Source of the DNA: Triops longicaudatus
Taxonomy: Eukaryota; Arthropoda; Branchiopoda; Notostraca; Triopsidae
DNA length: 64,000 bases
Assembly (NCBI GenBank): GCA_022885665.1
Contig: JAGQDJ010000174.1
Location: 47,813 to 111,812 of the forward strand
Reading direction: 5' to 3'
The notes beneath the pieces were generated by a model. The model made no database searches. It was not told the origin of the DNA and was given only the letters and a program-made list of their open reading frames with translations. A program made the translations under genes and the position numbers. This document shows, piece after piece, positions 24,767 to 34,700 of the stretch (positions are counted from its first letter, which is position 1; the number at the start of each line of letters is the position of its first letter).

Positions 24767-26117
24767 CCTTCATAGCGTATTTTTAAATGAAAAACGCGGA
24801 GAATTTTTTAAGGAAAAAAATCAGGAAAAATGTTGCCTTTAATTGCCTATACAGCATAGTGCAAAAAAAATTTAAGAATATGACTTTCTCCGATTTTTTT
24901 TTTAAAAGACATTTAAGGACAATTTTTGAGCCATTTTTAACACAAACCAAACATGTATTGCAAATTTCCATGACAGTAAGCGGAAAGTAGCTTTATTGTA
25001 TTGATCTCGCTCTATCTGTAGAAAAGTTTAAGGGTGTTTTTGCCCAGGCATTTCTTCATGTTCGTTAAAGTTGAGCGAGAAAAATTGTGACTCGGATGTT
25101 CTTGTTAAAGCGCGGCAATGTTATGAGGATAATTATGGACCAAAACGAGAGTATATTCTTCTTAAGTAAACAAAGCTGTTTTTTTATAGAAGAAATTGTG
25201 TGTTTTACGCTTGAGAGGGAAAAACTGTATTCATGACACTAAATACAAAACTTGCTCAAAAGGGCGATTTTCTGAAAAGGAAAAGTTTTGAGTTATAGAA
25301 GTTTTAATTCTGCTTAAAATTGATACAAAAGCGTTAAAGTATGTGTTAAGAATGTAATACGTCGGGTAAGTTTGTAACAAATACTATTCAAAAGTAAAGT
25401 TGCACGAATGTACTTTTGAGGATCCTTGTTATACGCGGTGATTGTAATAGTAAAACTGCGTCTTGCGCGGTAACCTAGGCTTGAATCCTGCTGGACACGA
25501 ATTCCCTTTAGTGTATTCTCGTCTTGTGCGGATTTTCAAGAGTAAAGTAGCAGTTATCCTCGTTTTACTCGGTACGCTACGCTTGAATGCGTGACCGAAT
25601 TGAGCAGACGGACTTACCGGACTTTCGAACGTTTTCCTGTAGCGTTATACTCGCAAAGCAGCCACACATGTTTATTTTGACGTGTATTGAAATTATACGC
25701 TTTTCTCGAATAAAGAAGGAGCATAAAATAGATAAAAGTGTTCGCAAGTGTTCAATTTAGTTCACCAGCTAGTCCAGTAGAGCGGTCTCGTTTACCTCGG
25801 AACGTACTCCTGTTGTCCTATGCGCCTAACGCCGCGTACAGCGAATCTTTGCAATGCAAGTTTCGAGGTCGTTTCGAACATTTGTGTGACGCCACTTTGC
25901 GAACAGTAGCTTCATACTAATACAAATTATTTTAGTACGTTAAATGATTGCGGACTAAATGGCATCGCAAGAAATAGACTAGAAGTATACAAAGTGTATT
26001 TTAGAGGGCTTTTTTAAGGCACGCATACCACGTAAGCTGAAGACTGAACTCTTGATAGCATTGTAAAGAATAGGTCTTAGCCCGTGCAAGACGAGGTTCA
26101 CGCTTGCAAGTAGCACA
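24767..26117. other. intergenic, R2 repeat copy, no gene
   Basis: Downstream flank of LBR. ORFs at 24783-24990 lie on both strands of AT-rich DNA and show no family. The part 25600-25930 is an R2 repeat copy in inverted orientation to that at 12960. No polyadenylation hexamer in a convincing position was found just after LBR. Confidence 0.4.
25600..25930 (-). repeat. R2 repeat, copy 2
   Basis: Reverse complement of parts of 12960-13610, sharing the blocks GTTAGGCGCATAGG, GATTCGCTGTACGCGGC and AACGTTCGAAAGTCCGG. Copy 1 holds extra sequence in the middle. Confidence 0.45.
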
Positions 26118-26177
26118 AAGAAGAGCAGCGGCGTCGGAAGCACTTCAGGATTGGTAGGGCAAAGGCTAAAGGTGTAG

Positions 26178-26775
26178 GAAAGAGTCGGGTGCTTTGACAC
26201 ACTTTTTACTAAAACTTTTTTTTTCCTTACAAAAGTTATAAACAAATGTCAATTATTCCAACGTTATTCTGTATTGAGCTCTTTCCGGTACTTGTGCTAA
26301 TTTTTCCCCACTCCTCGAGAAAACTGTTTAATTGTAAAAAAAGTTTTCCCAGAAGTCGTCTGTGTGTCATAATACCCGAACTTGGAGGGTACTATGACAC
26401 ACCTCGGGTGCGCTATGACACAGAAATAAACCTTGTTACTTTCAGACGTTTATTGATGTATTATAACACAGAACAATATAATTATGTAAAGATAAGAAAT
26501 TGGCTGCTAAATGGGGGACACTGGGTTATATTTTGACACTGGATTATGTTTCTAAAATTAAATCTCCGAATTTTTATGCGTCACTCGAAGAAGATGCGCC
26601 GTTGAACAAGGTTTTATTTGCACGAGAAGACTTATTTCCTTTCAGTCGAGGAGCTGCAGCCCTTTTCGTAACATTTTTCTGTTCTAATTCAGCTAGCAGT
26701 TGTTTTCTTTCTGCAGTTTCCGTTATAACTCTGCTCTTGGCTCGCTTCCTTTTCTACTATATGCATTCTTTGAAC
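26178..26775 (-). mobile_element. truncated pogo-like element nested in the hAT element
   Basis: Reads, in inverted orientation, like the right part of the 40546-42394 element. It has a terminal GAGTCGGGTGCTTTGACAC preceded by GGAAA after TA, repeated TATGACACA subterminal blocks, and the stretch GAGGAGCTGCAGCCC. Homology ends near 26775, with no second terminal repeat. Confidence 0.65.
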
Positions 26776-26923
26776 TAGTAAGCTTCTTGACGCATGCCAA
26801 GAAATCTATGTATCCTTCGCTGAGAACATGTGTTTGTTGCTAACAGATTTAAATTTGTACTTATTTATGCGAACCTTTTTTTTCAGAATGAACAAAGCCG
26901 AAACAGAGGAGTATATTCAGGAA

Positions 26924-27490
26924 TTAAACTGGAGCAAACGCGTTTCGGCGCTTGCTATCTCCACTGACGATGAACTCATTAACAATTTCATTTAATTTAA
27001 TGTGATCCAATAAATCGCCATACATGGCGAGAATAAGAAGATTGTTCATCCGCTCCTGGGACATTGTGCTTCTAAGAGTATTCTTGAGACGTCGTAGGAG
27101 ACTGAATGAACGTTCTGGGAGTGCAGTTGAAGCTGGACACAATAGGTACAGCTGGCACATCTTTAACACTTGAGGAAGCATTATTCTAACCGGACTTTGT
27201 CCAATAGTGCGAATTTTCTCTTGGGTTTATCGAGATCTGGCTTGACTTGCCCAAGGAAGGTTCTCCAGCCCCATTAGTTGAGCTATCAGGCGCTTTCGAT
27301 CGAAATCATCTCCGTAGTGTTCGCAAACAATATCCAGGTCCTGGTTACTCAGTTCTTCTACGTTGAACGCTGCAGTGAGGAGATGCTCCACGGAAATTAG
27401 GACAGGTAGGGCTTTTTCAGAAACTCGACGTTGCAAACCTGCCAGAGAGTTAGCCACACTCACGAGTGGATTGAAGCCAAATGCATGAAA
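26924..27490 (-). pseudogene. hAT transposase C-terminal remnant (ZMYM1/Zaphod-like)
   Basis: The minus-strand frame reads VEHLLTAAFNVEEL and DFDRKRLIAQLMGLENLPW, then an in-frame TAA, then the hAT C-terminal dimerisation core (PERSFSLLRRLKNTLRSTMS, QERMNNLLILAMYGD). The family places this block at the end of the transposase, next to the DDE domain's last acidic residue. The N-terminal half is missing, and the stop makes it non-functional. It belongs to the flanking 1.86-kb element. Confidence 0.75.
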
Positions 27491-27988
27491 TGTACTCTTC
27501 CCTTCACACGCCAATGAAACTCTTTCAACCCCCTTACCCACCCTCCACTCCCCACACATAGACAGATACAGACACACACACACACACGCTCTCCAACGTC
27601 TCCACCACTGAATTTCACCCTTGCTGGCTGCGATGCTGGCCTGCATCCACTGCTAGCCGTATTATTTGTGTGAAAGCGTGAAAATTATGAATCCACGGAC
27701 TAAAAAGGGAACCACTGTAACCTTATTAAGTGTCAGAGTCTAGGTCTGTGCTCAACTCATAAAAGACAGGAAACCAACAAAGAATGCTTATTTTAGCGGG
27801 TGTGCACGAAAGGTAAGGTTAATATGAGCAGCAAATCTCTCTACCCTATTGCTCACACACTGACTACATATGTTCACGAAAAGGTAAGGTTAATTTTTAA
27901 ATTAACACGGTCTCGATTGATAGGGCAAAACCATATGTTTGCCCTACCTGCCCCCCCCCCCCCCACTTCCGACGCCTATGAAGAAGAG

Positions 27989-29031
27989 CAAAATCGTTAG
28001 TGTTTTAAATAATGAATCCTAAGACATACACATTCAAAATTCCATATCCTATCCATATCCATTCAATATCCATATCCTATGCAAAACTCGTACGAACAAT
28101 TGCCAAAAGCAGAGGTGTAAACTCCGACCGTTGTCTAAACTCCGACACACGCATTTTTTGCTCTATTACATATTGTAATCTAATCAGCAGGAAACTGAAG
28201 GAAGCTGTTCTCTTAACTGGGATAATTGTTTCTGGAAAATTGGTGTTCATTCCGCCTTGTGGTTGTTGAGTTATTTAATTAAAAAAAAAAAATATGGCTG
28301 CAAGACTTCAAGAGCCACGCATAATTAGTCATTTTTTCAGGGCCGGATTTCCCATAAGGAAAACCTACGACATGGCTGTAGCAGTCAAGGGGGCGCAGAA
28401 GAGAAGTGACAACTCAATATTTGCAAATTGTTCAGTATTATTTTGAAAAGATTATACAAAGCTCTTTCTTAAATTTACATTAAATGCACAAAATATGTTG
28501 AGTGGTATATTTACGTTGCAACAACGGAATGCATTATGTATATAGTACAGTAAAAAAGAAAGCATAATATTAAAAATAAAAAAGGCCGCTAAGGCGGACA
28601 GCAAGTTAAAATGGCTGCCTAGGCAAGGCAGTGCAAACCAAGGACTGTTTTCAGCACTGCCCGGACTTGCCCACGTGCACTGTACCCGTTTCTCCCTATC
28701 GTTTTTTTTTTCTTTTTTTTTTTACCATTCTGTACGCCGATGTCGGTTAACTGAGATTCGATGAATGGCTGCCAGACTTCAATTTTTGGAATCAGATTTC
28801 TAAAATCGTTTGCAGCCCTTTCTTTACGTTTCCCGTCGAACTTCAAATGACTTAAAAATTCTATTTCGATTGCGAAAACAATTTGACTAACTGAATATCC
28901 TTTCCCACAGGTTCGCGTTTTTGTTCGATTAACTAAACCCTACCGAAAATGTTCTAATTTTTTGACAGAACAAAAAGGATGTCTTTCATATAGCGGCCTA
29001 TAAGACAGTGACGCTGTGATTGAAAACGCGC
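27989..29031. other. intergenic, no gene recognised
   Basis: Contains CAGGGCCGGATTT at about 28340, which looks like an hAT terminus, but I found no partner end or duplication. The ORFs have no family. Confidence 0.35.
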
Positions 29032-30190
29032 TACCGTAAAACGGGGTAATTATGAACACATGGAGTAACACTGAACGTTGTATAAAAAAGAGTACGCTAT
29101 TTACTACTCCTCAACTACGCAACGTAAAGTAACACGTAAAGATTCAGCGATAAATAGGGTTTCTTTGGCTGCAGTCCCACTATCCAAATAACCATGGTTG
29201 ATGTTACCTTTCCCTGGGAAATCTCTAACTTTTCTTAAACCTGAGGTAGCGATTTCCAAGGAAAAGGTTATATTAACCATGGTTATTCAACAAGTGTAAA
29301 CCCAGCCCTAGAATAGCAAAAAATGAAGTTTGTGTTTTTGCACATTTCCAGGCAACAAAAAGTTAAGATTGAAGACTTTTTGGCACCATTTTTCATTTTT
29401 GAATTTTCACTACCGAAAGACGACTAGAGAGTTAGGGGCTCCATTCGTTCCTCAAATGTGCTTCATTGACCAGCCATTCTAATACCTAAATCAAAAAGCG
29501 GTTGCAACCTTTTGCCTCCAGACAAACATGATGTTAAAATTACATATGGTGTTTCGACCCTTTTCCCGTGTTATGGCTTACGTCTGTTCTGAGGCCAGCG
29601 AGCGCTAGCTGGCTAGGAAGCGAGGAGGGATTCGCGACTGGTTCAGGGAGAACGCGACTTTTGAAGTAAAACGTACGAAAACTGAACGCAAAAACAACCT
29701 CGCTTCAAAGTTAAAAAGGCTGGACAGACAAGAGTGAAGCAGTAGTTGAAGCCGCAGGAAGTGCAACCAAAGTGCAACGAGTATGCAAAGAAATATAAGT
29801 TTTAAGGTGTTAGTACCTCTTTTTCTGCAATCCCACTTAAAAAATATATTTTTACTGAAATAACTTAAGTAATTTTCTTAAAAAAATAATCAACAATATT
29901 CAACTGATCCAAGATAACGACATTGAGAAGAAATTTTCACCCAAAAGGCTAATTTTGAACTTTGTTCAGTAATTTCGTGCTCACGTTGAAAGTTGTACGC
30001 ATTGTGGGGTAACTTTGAATACCAGTTTTGAAAATACCATACAGTGTTGTTAAGCTCACCAGTTTACTTTTCCGAGGAGGGATTTCCAGTTTACAATATT
30101 GCGAATGAGAAAAGCGTATTGAATGCAAAATCCTGTCGCAACGTAGCATTGTATTAATTATTATATAATTCCATAAATTTGTTTGCAAAA
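29032..30190 (-). repeat. R1 repeat family, copy C (inverted)
   Basis: Inverted copy that starts with a well-kept terminal sequence TACCGTAAAACGGGGTAATT. It carries the same landmarks as copies A and B on the minus strand (CTACGCAACG, CGAAAGACGACTA, GTTATGGCTTACG, GGACAGACAAG, GTGGGGTAACTTTGAA). The far end is estimated from the spacing in copy A. Confidence 0.55.
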
Positions 30191-31092
30191 ATTTTTAAAA
30201 TATTTGTAAATAACGTCCATATAAAGAAATAGTTATGAATCTTGCAGTTCTTTTGTAGTACGCTTTACAGTAAACACTACACGTATCATTCTCTACATAA
30301 ATCATTTGCCATAAACATGACTTAGGTGAGCAAGTGTTCGTTCTCCATTAAACATTTAGTATAAGCTTTTCGAATGTTAAGAAACCTTGCAATAAACAGT
30401 CGGAGGAAATTTATTAATAACTGTATAGGTTCTCACTTTGCTTGTTTTGAATACTCGTTGAGAACTGATATCAAATTCCATTTAGAAAATTTCATAATGT
30501 GTTTAGTCAAACAGTCATAAAATTCCTGGTGAGGTTTCTTAAACGACTTAAATGCCTTATATGTTTCTACATATACATTTATTAGAGCAGCACAAATATT
30601 TTAATTTCACAAAAAGCATACCAGCAAATCAATAACTCCATGACTAGGGATATTAGCCTACCGATGTGCAAAATTTCAAATTTATTAGCTAAATTGTGTA
30701 CTTAAACAAAGAAAAGAACATCATTTTACGATTGCGTTATTAACATTGACTGTAAAAATTATAATACTATAAAGTAAAGTTTTCACTACACCTTATAATG
30801 GAATTGACCCTCGTGTCATTAATTAGTCGTGGAGCTTATTGTTATGAAGCGCTCTTAAATAACTGTGTCCAAGCCTCATAGATAAGCTGCACAGGGCTAC
30901 CAACTGCAAAATTTCTATCGATCAATCAATAGATACAAATGTTCATTTAACAACAAATTATTTCTTAAAAATCCAAAATTTGCGTCTTTTTAGAAACTAT
31001 TTTTTCTATAAGGAGTTTTTAAGCGTCGCAACAGGTTAGAGAAAATCACTATTTGCGTGATATCACGTTTTGCAGTATTTTTCTATGGGTGG

Positions 31093-31131
<39 letters not shown>

Positions 31132-31771
31132 CTGGGTGCCGTTTGGCCTCGCTACGCCAACGATTCAACTTAAGATCAAAATAATTGACGTGGGAAAATG
31201 TTTCAATTTTCAGTAGTCATAAACGTTATCTACTGTTTCAGAGAGTTATTTAACAAACAACTGATAGTGATTTGTACTTTGTGAGGCTCGAATCAAAGAG
31301 TCAAGTTTGCCTTTGTCGGTAGGTGCTTCCCCTTTGGAGATTACAGAAAAGTTTTCGTAGGGTTATCAGAAATAAAAAGTAGCACTTCGTGACAAAGATT
31401 TTTCAAGTGGCAAAATCTTATCAACGGGGCTGTCCCTGTGGTTCCTCGTGTGTAACTATTGCAAATTATTATTCTTCGTTCACCGCGCGTAACTCGGTTT
31501 GATAATACGCTCTCATGCCCTAGTTAATCTACGCTGAAGATTGCAACAAAAAAAAAATGAACAGGATTGACTGACAGCATGAACCACGACTACGATTATT
31601 CCCCTTGTTTATAGAACTGAAGCAGCCCGAAAGTTTCAGAGCATAGAGTGAACAAGCGTCCAGATAAAAACGAGTACGAACTTACAACTGACTATATTGC
31701 GATAGGACATCTGTAACATCCTGATTGCAGAATCTATAAATCTCGACGTGGAACTCGGTACACGGGAACAC
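30191..31771. other. intergenic with repeat R3 and a 34-bp T run
   Basis: The part 30890-31090 matches 40345-40545 in direct orientation (blocks ATCAATCAAT, GAAACTATT, AGCAGGTTAGAGAA-like, CACGTTTTGCA), defining a third repeat family (R3). A run of 34 T follows at 31096-31129, next to GCCTGGGTGCCG. TCTATAAATCTC near 31733, 39 nt before the next ATG, could be a TATA-like element for the GPCR gene. Confidence 0.4.
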
Positions 31772-34700
31772 ATGGTCAAGGAGTCGATCAGGAAGAAGGT
31801 CGAATTATTCCTCATGAAGATTTTGGTGCTCTTCGTAGCAATTTGTCTTACGGCCGCAGGTAATTTGCACTGGAATTACTATATTTGTTTTTATAAGGCC
31901 CAAATTTCGTCATTAGGTGACGGGAAGCTTCTACAGTTTTGCGAGCCAGCGAAATGTAACGGCCAAGGAGATTGTCTATTAACGAGTTCATCTATGATGT
32001 TAACGGCCAGTACTTCCGGTGTCACGGTCAAGGAGGATGTCTTCCACTTCCAATGTCGGTGTGACGACGAAACATCAAACTGGAATTGTTCTTCAACAAG
32101 TGGTTCGTGTTTGGTTCCTCATAATTGACAATTAGTGTATAATTTTAAATTCAGTCGCTTATTTTCAGCTGCCTAGTAAATTATTGACTATTCAGGATAA
32201 TTTCCGAATTAAATTTGAAGCCGCTTACTTATTAATTCTCAACATTCTGAAATTATTCACTTTAATTAAATTAATTTTGAAATTTTTATTAGAGCAAACG
32301 GCTACGTTCTGCTTCACAGAGGTGTGCACATATGAAGAGAGCATCCGGACAAACTACAATATGTTTATCGCTTTTGCCGAAACTTACGAACGTATCAGCG
32401 ACGCGGAATGCTCTCCTCAAACAGGCTGGAGGATACCCAGAATTGCAGCCAATTCATTACTGGTAAAAATAAACGGTCCATTTATTTATTTTTATTGTAT
32501 TTTGTCATGGGTATTGCAGTAACCGGTCTACCGATTTGGTCTAGGTGTCAAGGCGTAAAAGACTGTAAGGTTAGCAGCGACTGGATTACGAAGCTGTCTT
32601 TTGTGCGTACAGCATTACCACTTTCCGTAACAATTGTCACGTTACAGCAACTTTTGTGGTTCTTTAGAATGATTCAGGACCCGCGCTTAAGAAGTTCGAC
32701 ACGGAAGTACGAGTTGAAGGAAATTACGACCAAGATGATTTTAAGCTTTGTGCTAAAGTTGGTCAGAAGTTGTCTGATCCTCCACTCGGTTCGTGTTTCC
32801 AGGTATTCGTTATTTATTCGGCTTTTGGAATCTAGTATCTAATTATCAAGTAAAACTAGTAAATCTTGAAATCTAGTATCTGGTTATCGAAGTCATGTTT
32901 GTGGTATCATTTATGCTTGAAGCAAATGTTAATTGTTTAGTTTGCTGCTCCTGGTCGCATTTTTTTATTTTTAGAAAGCGCAAATGTTAAAAAAGCGCTT
33001 CAGCGACGGTGCTTACAATATAAGCCAGAAATTCTTACTAGCCAGAACATTTCTGTGAAAAGAGAGTAACGATGACTCAACGATAATGTCAACTTCGTAG
33101 TTAACCCCGCGTTTGTCGGCACAAGAAGCACGGCGTTGGTGCTGGGCGGAAGGTGGAGAATTAAGTACGTTTGGGGACAACAGAGTAGTAAGCAACATTG
33201 TTGATTCACTTACCCCTGAGAACGAGCCTGAGGAGCGCGTATGGGTTCTGGATATCATTGATGGTGCCAATCTGCGATCGTCTAACGGAAACAGAATGAT
33301 AGCCGCGACAGTTACTACTATGGAGATAATAAGAACGACCACTGATGCTAGCACTATAACCTATACCTTTTCAAGTGAAACGACAGAGGACACTACTGTC
33401 GCAACATGGGCGGAGGATACGACGGATTCGATAATTACAACAAGTAAGTATACAAATTCTCACAGTAAAATTGCATCCTTTTCTAGCAGGACTGCAAGTA
33501 CGTAGATTTTTCCGAGTTGAGAAACGCCATTAGTGCGTGTGCCATTCGTAGCTGCTACGAGTGCAAAGTGTTTCGGCTTTAATCCCTAGGAAACTATTTA
33601 CAAATTTCCTTGATATATTGATAGCTGTTAATTCCACGAGTCTCATTATTCCTATTTTTTGAAACAGCGCTTTCTGAAGGAACGTATCTAGGCCTGTGCG
33701 TGTTTCCCGCCTACCCCGTCCTCCGACCCTCTGGCGGAAGTTCGGTACCTACATGTGCCGCCAAATGTGTACCAGAGATACAACCCTGTATCGAAGAAGG
33801 TCAAGAGGGAGAAACTACTATAGTATATTGCCCTCCTGGCTATTCTGGCTTCGAGCAGTATGACTGCACATGGAAAAAGAAATCCGAAAAACTTGCATGA
33901 GTACACCTTGGAATGGACCCTTTCTGACTCTAAGTAATCTCAATTTTCAGTTCCAACCTTCGATTTACGTCCAGCTCAGTGTTGCGTAGTATTGTTAAAA
34001 CACACTATCCACGACTGCAATACATTAAATGATTATTCAGTCATTTCAGTTAGGTTATATGTTAAAAATTCTAGCCAGAATTTTTCTGGGTTGATTTTCG
34101 ATTCATGCCATTTTTGATCCACCATTAGGAATTGCGTGCCCCAGTCTTGCCCGCTTTACCAGTCGTACCCGTTTTGCCGCGACGCGTGCCTCATTTTGAT
34201 CCATTCTGTCGAAGGCCCTTGCCCTGACGGAGAACTAGGAACAACTACCTGGCAATGCTGGGATAATTCAACGAGTGCTTGGTCGTATGGGCCAACGTAT
34301 GATTCAAGGTATAGCGTCAGATATACAGGCCAATTCTCTTTCGCACGGCAACATTAGAGGACACTCAAGTCAAATGTAACATTTAATAGTTTTATTTCAC
34401 GTGTTGCACGGCCTCATTTCTATACAAATTTCTTAAATTGTGACGAAATAGTCTGTTCGCCTTTTGTTGTATCGTATCTTGGCATTCTGCTGTAGAAGGT
34501 TTTCTATTATACTTAGAGAACGCTCGCACCTGTGCACAAATCTTAAATCCTTGTCATTCTTAATTTCTTCTAATGTATAGTAGAAGCATAAGTGTATCAT
34601 CGTGCAATCACAAGACCAGGAAAGAAGGAGAAAAACGCGAAAGCAATCGCTAAACGAAAAATTCGCAGCTATTGTACATGGAAAAAATTCCAATGTATTA

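Larger units (their letters stand above)
26126..27980 (-). mobile_element. hAT transposon, 1855 bp, with exact 8-bp target duplication
   Basis: Flanked on both sides by AAGAAGAG (26118-26125 and 27981-27988), an exact 8-bp duplication as made by hAT transposases. The left end CAGCGGCGTCGGAAG and the right end (inward CATAGGCGTCGGAAG) are inverted repeats, and a second matched block (GTAGGGCAAA) follows inside each. A minus-strand transposase remnant lies within. A pogo-derived fragment is inserted near the left end and a C homopolymer sits by the right end. The near-identical ends and duplication suggest moderate age; the coding part is broken. Confidence 0.8.

Noticed and set aside
24783..24990. 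Overlapping ORFs of about 65 codons on both strands
   Set aside because: AT-rich, Lys/Phe-dominated translations on both strands, with no family, splice sites or start context.
25470..25500. B-box-like GGCTTGAATCC as a tRNA
   Set aside because: No acceptor stem, anticodon loop or A box around it; it is part of the R2 repeat.
27560..27592. (CA)n stretch and C/G homopolymers near 20310, 27950 and 63060
   Set aside because: Ordinary simple-sequence repeats without further structure.
28330..28400. CAGGGCCGGATTTCCC as an hAT terminus
   Set aside because: No inverted partner and no flanking duplication found.
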